A DNA stretch of 64,000 nt from Microlunatus soli (lineage in GTDB: Bacteria; Actinomycetota; Actinomycetes; Propionibacteriales; Propionibacteriaceae). Numbering within the stretch: the stretch's first letter is position 1; every line of letters starts with the position of its first letter. Position numbers and translations under genes: made by a program. The stretch is taken from positions 5,704,001 to 5,768,000 of the forward strand of contig NZ_LT629772.1 in assembly GCF_900105385.1 (NCBI RefSeq), in the 5' to 3' direction. Below the pieces are notes generated by a model. That model made no database searches, was not told the DNA's origin, and worked only from the letters and a program-made list of their open reading frames with translations. This document shows positions 44,190 through 53,230 of this stretch, one piece after another.

Positions 44190-45317
44190 ATGATCATCAC
44201 CAGCGTCGACGTCTGGGTCGTCAACCTGCCGTTGACCAATCCCTTCACCAGCTCGTTCGAGACCAAGATCGGCGAGACCCGGACCGTGGTCAGGATCCGC
44301 ACCGACGACGGTCACGAGGGCTGGGGCGAAACGATGTGGGGTGCGCCCGTCGCTCGGCTGACCGAGCAACTCGCCGAGTCCTTGGTCGGCTGCAGTCCGT
44401 TCGCCCTGGAGGCATTCCACGGCAAGCACACGATGGTGCCGTTCTTCTACGGCTACATCGGCTATGCGGCGTTGGCCGGTCTGGATGTGGCCTGCTGGGA
44501 TCTGATCGGGAAGATCACCGGCCAGTCACTGACCGACCTGATCGGAGGTCGGGTCCGTGACTCGGTGCCGATCACGGCGTTGATCACTCGCGCCGACGCC
44601 CCGACGGCGTCGGTCGCAGAGCTGCCGTCCGCACTCGCCGATCATGCGGCTCGAGTGGTTGCCGAGGGCGGATTCACCGCCGTCAAGCTGAAGGGCACCA
44701 AGGATGTCGACGGGGACGTGGCGATCATGAAGGCGTTGCGCGACCGGTTGCCGAAGGTCGAGCTGCGGGTCGACCCGAACGCCGCCTGGAGTGTCCCGGA
44801 TTCGATCCGGGCCGGGCTGCAGCTGGAAGATCTCGACCTCGAATACCTGGAGGATCCGTGCCGGGGGATCGACGGGATGGCCCAGGTGCGTTCCAAGATC
44901 AGGATCCCGCTCTGCACCAACATGTGCGTCGTGGAGTTCGACGATTTCGCTCCGGCGGTGCGGCTGGGCGCGGTCGACGTCATCCACGGCGACGTCTACA
45001 AATGGGGCGGGATCAAGGCCACCAAGGACCTCGCAGCGCACTGCCGGACCTTCGGGCTGGGGATGAATCTGCACAGTGGCGGAGAGCTCGGCATCGCCAC
45101 CGCCGCGCACCTCGCCGTCGTCGCTTCCACTCCTGAGCTGAGCCGGGCGATCGACAGCATGTATTACCTGCATGAGGACGACATCATCGACCCGATTCCC
45201 CTGCAGGACGGACGATTGAGCATCCCGGACGGCCCCGGTCTCGGCGTCACCGTCGACGAGGACAAACTCGCGCACTACGCCGCGCTGAACGCCCGCGACG
45301 GTGACCTGGTCAAGTAG
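44190..45317 (+). CDS. Enolase superfamily enzyme, glucarate-dehydratase-like
   Basis: A 375-residue barrel enzyme abstracting a proton alpha to a carboxylate. The KLKG box gives the base lysines, VDPNAAWSV and YLEDP the Mg ligands, and CTNMCVVEFDDFAPAVRLGAVDVI with LHSGGELGIATAAHL resembles glucarate dehydratase (which has TNMCVVEF and a HSNSHLG box). The differing second box suggests a related sugar-acid dehydratase, not GlucD itself. ATG 44190 follows GGAGGAACC. Confidence 0.87.
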   Translation: MIITSVDVWVVNLPLTNPFTSSFETKIGETRTVVRIRTDDGHEGWGETMWGAPVARLTEQLAESLVGCSPFALEAFHGKHTMVPFFYGYIGYAALAGLDVACWDLIGKITGQSLTDLIGGRVRDSVPITALITRADAPTASVAELPSALADHAARVVAEGGFTAVKLKGTKDVDGDVAIMKALRDRLPKVELRVDPNAAWSVPDSIRAGLQLEDLDLEYLEDPCRGIDGMAQVRSKIRIPLCTNMCVVEFDDFAPAVRLGAVDVIHGDVYKWGGIKATKDLAAHCRTFGLGMNLHSGGELGIATAAHLAVVASTPELSRAIDSMYYLHEDDIIDPIPLQDGRLSIPDGPGLGVTVDEDKLAHYAALNARDGDLVK

Positions 45318-45335
45318 TCGGAGTCGTACCGCAGA

Positions 45336-46493
45336 TCAGGTCGCGCAGAAGGTGGCAGTCGCCAGTGCGAGAAATACGGCGAACGCGTCATCGCTTCCCG
45401 AGGCGACCAGCATCGTCATCGACCGGCCGTCGTCGCGACGATAGGCGTAGCTGACGTAACCCAACAATTGGCCACCATGGCCCCAGAGGTGCCCGCCACA
45501 CGGAAGGTCGAAGCGCTCCAGACCCAGACCGTAGCTGAATCCGAGGCCCATCGGGACCGTGCGCTGCATCTGGTGCAGTGCGGACGAGCTGATCAATCGT
45601 CCGGCCAACAGGGCGTCCAGGAAGGTATCCAGGTCGGCCAGGGTGGAGATCATTTCGCCGGCGGCCCAATCCAGGCTCTCGTTCTGCTCGGTGACATCGA
45701 CGGTCCGGCCGTCTCCGCCGGATCCGACGGCTCGCACGGCCGGCTCCGGGATCCGCGGATCGTCGCCGGGAAGCGATGTCCCGCTCAGCTGCAACGGTTG
45801 CAGGATCCGGCGTCGAATCTCTGAGGCATACGGGCGGCCGGTCAGGTGTTCGATCAGCAGGCCGAGGACGACGTAATTGGTGTTGGAGTAGCGGAAGTCG
45901 GCGCCCGGGGCGAAGTAGGGAGGATGATCAAACGCCACCCGCAGCAGCTGCCGAGGAGTGTAGTGCAGATAACGCTCCGGACCCCGCCATCGGTTGGTCG
46001 ACAGGTCGTACCGCTTCATGTAGTCGTAGAGACCACTGGTGTGGTTGAGCAACTGCCGAACGGTGATGATCTTGCCGTTCGGCACCAGCCCGGGGAGATA
46101 GCGTTCGATCGGCTCGTCCAGGCCGACTCGACTCTGATCGACCAATTGCAGCACGACGGTGGCGACGAACGTCTTGGTCACGCTGCCGATCCGGAACCGC
46201 TCCGCGCCCGTCACGGGACTCGTGGCACCGGGGCGCGCCACACCGCTGGACCACGTTCGGCTCACTCCGGGGCCGCTGACCTTCAGCAGTGCCGCCGAGC
46301 CTTGGCGTGCGCCCAGCTGGACCGCGCCTGCCGTGAGCTGATTCCTGGCCAGTTTCAGGGACCCGATGGCGGTGATCATCAGCAGCGTGATGATCATGAC
46401 GGTGATGATCAACAGCCAAGCCAACCTGCGTAGTGTCTGCACTCGGGCAACGGTAGGCAACGGCACGGCGGCGGACATTGCGGTTGTCCGCAT
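45336..46493 (-). CDS. Membrane-anchored serine hydrolase (class C beta-lactamase/DD-peptidase family)
   Basis: A 385-residue protein anchored by one N-terminal TM (about residues 22-44). SVTK, YSNTNY and the HGG box in HLWGHGGQLLGYV are complete. It may act on peptidoglycan peptides outside the membrane. ATG 46493 is preferred; GTG 46517 is in frame but has no site. Divergent from the truncated hydrolase gene. Confidence 0.87.
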   Translation of the reverse strand: MRTTAMSAAVPLPTVARVQTLRRLAWLLIITVMIITLLMITAIGSLKLARNQLTAGAVQLGARQGSAALLKVSGPGVSRTWSSGVARPGATSPVTGAERFRIGSVTKTFVATVVLQLVDQSRVGLDEPIERYLPGLVPNGKIITVRQLLNHTSGLYDYMKRYDLSTNRWRGPERYLHYTPRQLLRVAFDHPPYFAPGADFRYSNTNYVVLGLLIEHLTGRPYASEIRRRILQPLQLSGTSLPGDDPRIPEPAVRAVGSGGDGRTVDVTEQNESLDWAAGEMISTLADLDTFLDALLAGRLISSSALHQMQRTVPMGLGFSYGLGLERFDLPCGGHLWGHGGQLLGYVSYAYRRDDGRSMTMLVASGSDDAFAVFLALATATFCAT

Positions 46494-46537
46494 ACCTGAA
46501 CCGGCGTTGCCGGGCACGCCCGGCTATTGTCGCGGCT

Positions 46538-47152
46538 GTGAGGGAGATCGCGCTGTCTGATCCGGTCGGGAAAAGATTCGTCCCCGACGTGCACAACGGC
46601 ACCGGCGTGCTGACCGTTGCCGGGTCGAGCGGACGGCTGGACACCGACCGTGCGCAGGTGCTCTGCTCCGCCGGAGCGATCGTGGAGACGATCCAGTGGT
46701 TCGGTGGCCCTGGCCAGCATGCGCAGCCCTGGGAGATACCGGTCGAGCTGTTCCGGCAGCGGGTCGCGGCGGTGGCCGCAGAATGCGATCGCCTGGTGTT
46801 GGTCGGAACATCGTTCGGTGCCGAGGCGGTGCTGCTCACCGGTTCACTCGATCCGCTGGTGGACGCCGTGGTCGCGTTCGCACCCACCGACGTCGTCTGG
46901 GCAGGATTTCGGCCGGACGGCACGCAGACCTCCCATTGGACGGTCGGCCGCAGCCCGGTGCCGTACCTGCCGCTTGTCGACTGGCGTCCGACCAGCGAGC
47001 CACCGGCGTTTCGCGAGCTGTATCGGCTCTCGCGCGAACATGCGACGGACGCGGCCGCCGCCGAGATTGCGGTCGAGCGGATCCCGGACGTCCTGCTGGT
47101 GGCTGGCCCGTGCGCCTCGGCCGACTTGACGGGCGCGAGCGTGGGCACGTAA
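46538..47152 (+). pseudogene. Truncated BAAT/acyl-CoA-hydrolase-like protein
   Basis: A 204-residue product from GTG 46538 resembling the C-terminal catalytic domain of BAAT/acyl-CoA thioesterase-like alpha/beta hydrolases: VLVGTSFGAEAVLLTGS is the nucleophile elbow. Family members continue after ILLVAGGDD... with the Asp and His of the triad; here the frame reaches VLLVAGPCASADLT and stops, so Asp and His are missing. It looks like a gene broken by a frameshift or truncation. Missing rest is not found downstream. Confidence 0.55.
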
Positions 47153-47157
47153 CTTTC

Positions 47158-47179
47158 TTACGGAATTTGAGTTCTGTAA
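47158..47179. promoter_or_regulatory. Inverted repeat upstream of the large glycosidase-like gene
   Basis: TTACGGAA (47158-47165) and TTCTGTAA (47172-47179) are an 8-bp inverted repeat with one mismatch and a 6-base spacer, 60 bases before the ATG at 47239. It fits a repressor site; the binding protein is unknown. Confidence 0.45.
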
Positions 47180-47238
47180 TGTGGAATGACCGTCGAGTGT
47201 CGACGGGCTGTCGATGAAGACGTGGAGGAGTGTCGTCG

Positions 47239-49719
47239 ATGCCGCACCCAGAGAGATCGTCGGTGATCGCCTGGGCGAGCGATCAGCTGAAGGTCGCGCT
47301 GCCGACCGATGCGCAGCACCCGTCGATCGCGATCGATCCGACTCTTGCGCGTGAGGCATTCCGATTTTCGCGGAGCGGCGACGGCACGTTGCTGGTGTCC
47401 GGTGGCGATGACGTCGGCGTTGCGTACGGGCTCGCCGAGGTCGCCGACCGAGCCCGATTCGCGACGGATCCCTCGGCGGCGCTGGCCTCGATCGGTGCCG
47501 AAGAGTTCGCGCCCCGGACGCCCGTGCGAGGGATGCTGCGGACCTTCTCCAGTGACGCCCTCGACCTGCCGTGGTTTCGCAGCGAGGACTTCTGGAGCCA
47601 GTATCTCGATGAGCTCGCAACACATCGCATCAATCGATTCCAGCTCGCGCTCGGCATGCAGTACAACTTCTCCCACGACCTCAACGTCGTCGACAACTAC
47701 TTCTGCCTGGCGTACCCCTTCCTGATCGACGTGCCGGGGTACGACGTCAGGGTCGCCGGCGTCGACGAGAACGAGCGCGCCGCCAACCTGGCCGCCCTGC
47801 GCTCCATCGGTGATCAGTGTCGTCGCCGAGGCATCGATTTCCAGCTCGGTCTCTGGAACCATGCGCTGCATTCCGAACTGGGCGAGGCGAAGGGGCTGCG
47901 TTACCGGATCCGCGGACTGCGTGAGGATCAGGTCGCCGGCTACACGAGTAAGGCGTTGCCGACGCTTCTCCGAGCCGTCCCGACGATCAAGGGAATCACC
48001 CTGCGGGTGCACTACGAAGGGGGAGTCCCGGAGGGTGAGCGGTCCAACTTCTGGCGGGAAGCGTTGAGCGGAATGGCCGACCTCGACCGTCAGGTGTCGA
48101 TCGATGTGCACTCCAAGGGTGTCGACGCGGCGCTGCTGGACATCGCCGGCGCGAGCAGCCGAGGAAAGGTCGAGGTCTCGGCGAAGTACTGGGCCGAGCA
48201 CATGGGCCTTCCATATCACCAGACCGCGGTCCGTGATCTTGAAAAAGCTCGGCCCAGCAATGATGACGACCTGCGGGGCATCACGCAGAACGCGCGTCGG
48301 TTCACCCGTTACGGGATCGGAGACTTCCTCTCCGCCGACCGTCCGTACGACTTCTTGTTCCGGGTCTGGCCGGGAAGTCAACGCTTCCTGCTGAGCGCAT
48401 CTCCTGAGTTGCTCAGCGGTTACGCCAGAGAATCGGTGATCGGAGGGGCGGTCGGTGTCGAATGGTGCGAGCCGCTGACCTTCCGGGGACGTAAGAACAG
48501 CGGCTTCGGCAACCGCGATCTGTACCGTGACGACGAACTCAGCAACGGCCTCCAGGACTGGAAGAAGTACCGCTACTTCTATCGCCTCGCCGGACGTCTG
48601 ATGTACGACCCGGACGCTGATCCCACCCAATGGCGCCGCTACCTCAGCGGTGTGTTCGGTGAGGCTGCCGGGCCGATCGAGGACGCTCTGTCGGTTGGCA
48701 GTCGGGTTCTGCCGCTGGTCACGACCGTGCTCGGGATGAGTGCATCCAACAACTTCTTCTGGCCGGAGGTGCCGACCAACTTCCCGTTGGCGCACACCGG
48801 TGGCGCCGGCGTGTACGACTTCGACACCGCCGAGCCGAAGCTGTGGGGAGGCATCTCGCCGTTCGACCCGGCGATCTTCGACACGACTTACCAATACGTC
48901 GCCTCCGAGGTCGACGGCGAGCCGACCGGCCGGTACACACCGGTGGAGGTTGCCCGATGGCTCGACGGGCTGGCCCGGTCGGCGGTCGCCGCGCTCGACG
49001 CCGCCGCCAGCAGCGTCGTCGATCCGACGGATCCGGAATTCGTCCGGGTCGATGTCGACGTCAGGATTCAGGCCGCCCTGGCGCGCTTCTATGCGGCGCG
49101 GATTCGCGCCGGCATCAGGTACGCCCGCTACGAGCAGGCGAAGAACGGTGCCGAGTTGCTGGCCGCGGTCGAGGAGTACGCCGTCGGCCGGGAAGCCTTC
49201 GCCGAGGTGATCACTCTGGCCGATGGGGTGTATGCCGACGAGATCTGCTTCGGTGACCGCGTCACCGAGCGGGGGCATTGGACCGACCGACTCGACCAGC
49301 TCGATCGGGACCTGGCCGCGTTGCGGAAGGAAGCGGTGGAGCTCCCCGGCGATCCGAGCGGAGCCGTTGCGCTGCCGCTGGCCATGCCCGAACGGGTACC
49401 GGACCCACTGACGCATCAGCCGCCGGCAAACTTCGAGCCGGGCAACCCGTTGCCGCTGCGGGTGGAAGCCGACGCCGCCTCGGTCGAGGTCCGGTTCCGG
49501 CATCTCCATCAGGGCGAGAGTTATCGCCGCCTGCAACTGCGACACGAGGGCGGCGTGTTCATCGGTGAGCTTCCTGACGACGTCGCCGACGGCTCTTTCC
49601 CGGTGCAGTACTACTTCGTCGTCGAGACCGATACGCACCGACGACAGGTCTCCCCGGGGATCGGCGAATCGCTGTGCCAACGCCCGTATCACGTTGTGCC
49701 GTCGTCCACGACCGCCTGA
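47239..49719 (+). CDS. Large glycoside-hydrolase-like protein of unknown specificity
   Basis: An 826-residue soluble protein from ATG 47239 with GGAGGAG 8 bases upstream. The N-terminal 80 residues look like the small beta domain that precedes GH20/GH67 barrels (GGDDVGVAYGLAEVADRARF), followed by a barrel-like region opening VRGMLRTFSSDALDLPWF and containing conserved-looking ...NRFQLALGMQYNF, LGLWNHALHSE and RVHYEGGVPEGE with acid candidates, then a helical and a beta C-terminal part. I do not recognise the exact family; a glucuronidase-like or hexosaminidase-like role is inferred. The convergent sulfatase suggests a sulfated glycan. Confidence 0.7.
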   Translation: MPHPERSSVIAWASDQLKVALPTDAQHPSIAIDPTLAREAFRFSRSGDGTLLVSGGDDVGVAYGLAEVADRARFATDPSAALASIGAEEFAPRTPVRGMLRTFSSDALDLPWFRSEDFWSQYLDELATHRINRFQLALGMQYNFSHDLNVVDNYFCLAYPFLIDVPGYDVRVAGVDENERAANLAALRSIGDQCRRRGIDFQLGLWNHALHSELGEAKGLRYRIRGLREDQVAGYTSKALPTLLRAVPTIKGITLRVHYEGGVPEGERSNFWREALSGMADLDRQVSIDVHSKGVDAALLDIAGASSRGKVEVSAKYWAEHMGLPYHQTAVRDLEKARPSNDDDLRGITQNARRFTRYGIGDFLSADRPYDFLFRVWPGSQRFLLSASPELLSGYARESVIGGAVGVEWCEPLTFRGRKNSGFGNRDLYRDDELSNGLQDWKKYRYFYRLAGRLMYDPDADPTQWRRYLSGVFGEAAGPIEDALSVGSRVLPLVTTVLGMSASNNFFWPEVPTNFPLAHTGGAGVYDFDTAEPKLWGGISPFDPAIFDTTYQYVASEVDGEPTGRYTPVEVARWLDGLARSAVAALDAAASSVVDPTDPEFVRVDVDVRIQAALARFYAARIRAGIRYARYEQAKNGAELLAAVEEYAVGREAFAEVITLADGVYADEICFGDRVTERGHWTDRLDQLDRDLAALRKEAVELPGDPSGAVALPLAMPERVPDPLTHQPPANFEPGNPLPLRVEADAASVEVRFRHLHQGESYRRLQLRHEGGVFIGELPDDVADGSFPVQYYFVVETDTHRRQVSPGIGESLCQRPYHVVPSSTTA

Positions 49720-49728
49720 TCAACGCAC

Positions 49729-49761
49729 CATCATCGAGGGCCGCGCCGTCGATCGATGATG
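49729..49761. terminator. Hairpin between convergent genes
   Basis: CATCATCGA (49729-49737) and TCGATGATG (49753-49761) form a 9-bp stem with a 15-base loop between the glycosidase-like gene and the sulfatase gene, both ending here. No T-run; likely weak, bidirectional. Confidence 0.4.
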
Positions 49762-49788
49762 CCGAGGTGATCAAGCGAGGGCGCGACG

Positions 49789-51312
49789 TCAGGCGTGCGA
49801 GATCCGGACCTGATTGCTGGCTTCGCGTTGCAGTTCGGCGTCCAGGAAGCGGTGGCTGAGGTGTGCGATCAGGTCGGCGTGGGCCGGGTCCTTGGCCAGA
49901 TTGTGTAGCTCGTCGGGATCCTGCTGAAGGTCGAAGACCTCGACGTGATCATCGCCGCGATAGATGGTGATCTTGTACCGGTCGTCCACGTAGCTGCGGA
50001 TGTGGACCCGGCTGGGTTGGAAGCGGTTCTCCACCACGGCATGATCACGAGCTGGGGCTCCGCCCGACCAGGCTCGGAGTTGATCAACTCCCTGCATCGC
50101 TCCGGGGGTCGGTTGTCCGGCGGCAGCCAGGAAGGTCGGTGCGAGATCGATCAGCGAGGTGATCGATTCCGTCGCGCTGCCGGCCGGGATCTGAGGAGGA
50201 AAGCGCGCCAGGAAGGGAATCCTGATCAGGTCCTCGTAGTGGAACGGGCCTTTGGCGGTGAGACCGTGTGCGCCGAGGAAGTGTCCATGATCGGTAGTGA
50301 AGACGACGAGTGTGTTGTCGGTCAATCCGCGCTGATCAAGGGAGTCGAGGATGCGCCCGACCTGATCGTCGATGAAGCTGATCATGCCGTAGTAGATCGC
50401 CAGGTGTTGGCGCATGGTGTCCTTGTCGATCACCTGTCGGTTGAAGCCGTGCGTCGCGTACGGCGTCTCGAACCATCGGCTGAAGTCCGGATCGTCCTTC
50501 TGGGTCTCGGCAAACCACGGGTGCATCTGGTCCAGCTCGCCGGGGACCAATTCGCCGGGTTCGCAGTCGGCAGGGTCGTACATCGATGCGTACGGTTCCG
50601 GCACCAGGTAGGGCGGATGCGGATCGTGGAAGCTGGCCCACGTGAAGAACGGGCGCTCGGTCGTCACCGCATCGTCGATCATGGCCAGCGTCCGGTCGCC
50701 GGTCCACCTGGTGTAGTGGTACTCCGCCGGGAGATCCCAGCGATGGAGGCGTCCACCGCTGCCGTCGGTATTGCGGAAGTAGCGCGGCCAATCGGTCAGG
50801 CCCTGCTCCTGCATCCAGAGCGCGTAGTGGGCTCCGACCCACTGCTCGTCGGCATGGTTGCGCGTGATCTCGATGTGGTCGAAGCCGTAGAACGGTCCGT
50901 GGAACGATCGCCACAGATCCCAATCCCGGAAGTGTTCCGGCGTCTCGATCGAGGTCTGGCCCGGGACGGACGCGAGTGGTTGCAGGTGCGCCTTCCCGAT
51001 CAGCGAGGTCCGATAGCCGGCGGCGGACAGTAATCCGGCCACCGTCGTCGCCGACTCGTCGAGCTTCGTCCCGAGCGTCCAGGCGCCATGGCTGGACGGA
51101 TACTGACCGGTGAGGATCGAGGCTCTCGACGGCGTGCAGAGCGGGTTCGGGCAGTAGGCCCGATCGACGGTGACACCTTCGGCAGCGAGCCGGTCCAGAT
51201 GCGGAGTCTGCAAGATCGGGGTCCGGGTGCCCATCGCCTTCCAGTGATGCTGATCCGTCGTGATCAAGACGATGTTGGGTGCGCGGTCGGCCGTACGGGA
51301 CGGGGAGGTCAT
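49789..51312 (-). CDS. Type I sulfatase
   Basis: A 507-residue sulfatase. The maturation motif Cys59-T-P-S-R63 in LCTPSRASILTG is canonical, TTDQ at 18-21 gives metal ligands and VVFTTDHGHFLG completes the site. No signal peptide, so probably cytoplasmic. ATG 51312 is chosen; the open extension to 51519 has a non-sulfatase product antisense to the DUF222 gene start. It is convergent with the large glycosidase-like gene and only distantly similar to the sulfatase at 4987. Confidence 0.9.
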   Translation of the reverse strand: MTSPSRTADRAPNIVLITTDQHHWKAMGTRTPILQTPHLDRLAAEGVTVDRAYCPNPLCTPSRASILTGQYPSSHGAWTLGTKLDESATTVAGLLSAAGYRTSLIGKAHLQPLASVPGQTSIETPEHFRDWDLWRSFHGPFYGFDHIEITRNHADEQWVGAHYALWMQEQGLTDWPRYFRNTDGSGGRLHRWDLPAEYHYTRWTGDRTLAMIDDAVTTERPFFTWASFHDPHPPYLVPEPYASMYDPADCEPGELVPGELDQMHPWFAETQKDDPDFSRWFETPYATHGFNRQVIDKDTMRQHLAIYYGMISFIDDQVGRILDSLDQRGLTDNTLVVFTTDHGHFLGAHGLTAKGPFHYEDLIRIPFLARFPPQIPAGSATESITSLIDLAPTFLAAAGQPTPGAMQGVDQLRAWSGGAPARDHAVVENRFQPSRVHIRSYVDDRYKITIYRGDDHVEVFDLQQDPDELHNLAKDPAHADLIAHLSHRFLDAELQREASNQVRISHA

Positions 51313-51499
51313 GCAGAGAACTATTCCAGGCTGCGCGTTCAGCTGACCGCCAGCCAGGGGAGAGGGATGCTCGCCGGCCAACATCGAGCTCCTTGTCCGG
51401 AGCCGATCCGCTCCGCCCAACGCCGCCCCGACCTGTCGGCCGAGTCGGCCGAGCTCATGCTCGGAAGAACTGTCGGTGGGTCGTTCTAGTGTGTTGGAC

Positions 51500-53002
51500 A
51501 TGACCAACGGGACGTTCATTGCCGACGCGGCGGGTGATGCTGCGTCGGGGCGTTCGAGTGTCTCGGACTGGTTGTCTCCTGGTTTTCTGGATGGCCCGTC
51601 GGATGATCATCCGTGTTGGGATGAGGGATCACGGTGGGATCTCGAGTTGCCCGACGATCCGGGTGATCTGGTGCACACCGTCGCCCCGCCCCTGGTGGGT
51701 GTGCGGCAGGCGGTGGACCGGATCGCATCAACACAGCTGTGGCAGTTGTCCGATATCGAGTTGTTGGAACGGCTGGATCAACTCGGCGCTGTTGCCGACC
51801 GGCTCCGGGGTGAACAGTTGCGGGTGATCGCCGAGACCCGACGTCGCCGGATTTGTGAGGATCAGCAGGGCTGGACCGTTGCCGACCGGATCACCGATAC
51901 CGGCCGGCTCCGACCCCGGCAGGGTCGGGCGATGGTCCGGCTTGCCGAACAGCTGGAACGATTCGAGTTGATCGCGGCTGCGATCGGCTCGGCGGATGTG
52001 ACGGTGGAACAAGCCACCGCGATCTGCACCAGTCTGAAGAATCTCCCTGCTACCGCCGACCCGGTCGAGGTCGAAGGACTGCAATCCGAGTTGATTATCC
52101 GCGCCGCCGAGTTCCCTGCCGATGCGTTGCGCCGGCTGGCGAACCGTCTGATCGAACAGCTCGAGCCCGACACCGTGGACGAACGACTCGGCGCCCAGTT
52201 GGAGGCCGAGGAACGTCGGGCCCGGCGGGACCGGTATTTGACCTGGCGGCATGGTGAACACGGATCGATCGATTTTCATGGCCGATTGCCCGCGGTTGCC
52301 GGGGAAGCGTTCATCGGTCAGCTCGATGCCTATGAGAAACAGGCCCGAGCCAAAGGCCTTGATCACCGGATCGACCCGGACACCGAGGTGCCGACCCTGG
52401 CGCAACGCCGCGCCGACGCTCTGACCGCGATGATCGACGACCTGGCCCGACGCCAACTCGCCCCGTCGGTGCATGGTGACCGGCCGCGGGTGGTGATCGT
52501 GATCGACTACGAGCACCTGTTGGCCGGACTCCGATCCGGAGGAGTGATCCTCGGCTCCGACGAGACCGTCACACCCGGCGAAGCCCGCCGGTTGGCGTGT
52601 GGTGCGGACCTGCTGCCGGCGGTCTTCGGTGGCCCGTCGACGGTCCTGGATCTTGGCCGAAGAGTGCGGTTGTTCACCGGCGCGCTGCGGCAAGCGTTGA
52701 CCCTGCGCGACGGCGGGTGTGCCTTCCCGGGTTGTGACGTGCCACCGATCCGGTGCGAGGGACATCACATCCTGCCGTGGTGGGACGGCGGCGAGACCTG
52801 CCTGTCCAACGGCGTCCTGCTCTGCACCCACCACCACCATCTGGTCGAACCCGACCCCACCGCAGCACCGGCCAGTCGATGGACCATCCGACTGGACCAC
52901 CACGGACTGCCCGAGGTCATCCCACCGGTACGGATCGATCCGCGACAGCGACCCCGACAACATGTCCGCTTCACCGAACGATCCATGCGACAACGCCGCT
53001 GA
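51500..53002 (+). CDS. DUF222 and HNH endonuclease domain protein (13E12-repeat-like)
   Basis: A 500-residue protein of the DUF222-HNH family that is multiplied in actinobacteria. DUF222 covers about 60-330; the C-terminal HNH motif is CAFPGCDVPPIRCEGHHILPWW...LCTHHHHLVE with zinc Cys pairs and His residues. Function is not established; some copies sit in mobile or repeat-rich loci. ATG 51500 with weak site. Confidence 0.92.
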   Translation: MTNGTFIADAAGDAASGRSSVSDWLSPGFLDGPSDDHPCWDEGSRWDLELPDDPGDLVHTVAPPLVGVRQAVDRIASTQLWQLSDIELLERLDQLGAVADRLRGEQLRVIAETRRRRICEDQQGWTVADRITDTGRLRPRQGRAMVRLAEQLERFELIAAAIGSADVTVEQATAICTSLKNLPATADPVEVEGLQSELIIRAAEFPADALRRLANRLIEQLEPDTVDERLGAQLEAEERRARRDRYLTWRHGEHGSIDFHGRLPAVAGEAFIGQLDAYEKQARAKGLDHRIDPDTEVPTLAQRRADALTAMIDDLARRQLAPSVHGDRPRVVIVIDYEHLLAGLRSGGVILGSDETVTPGEARRLACGADLLPAVFGGPSTVLDLGRRVRLFTGALRQALTLRDGGCAFPGCDVPPIRCEGHHILPWWDGGETCLSNGVLLCTHHHHLVEPDPTAAPASRWTIRLDHHGLPEVIPPVRIDPRQRPRQHVRFTERSMRQRR

Positions 53003-53230
53003 ACCCGCGGGCCGAATATCCATCCGGATCCGATCCGATCCCGGAGAGTTGGGAGTTGATCACTCCGCGTATGCCCACGCGCGCCGGAGCGGAGTCAGCA
53101 CATCCGGCGACCAGCAGCTGCCCAGTGCCCGACGCAGAGCGACGAACGCGGCGGATCCACGGCCCTTGGATTCTGGTTTGCGTCCGCCAGCGCTTCGGAC
53201 CGGCTGCCGCCGCAGTCGATCTTGGACCGA

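Noticed and set aside
47158-49692. 844-residue open frame antisense to the glycosidase-like gene, and similar long shadows inside lhr (15225-16574), pepC (18504-20387) and the M20 gene (27805-28848)
   Set aside because: Products are Arg/Gly/Asp-rich with no domain, have no ribosome sites, and arise from GC codon bias opposite real genes.
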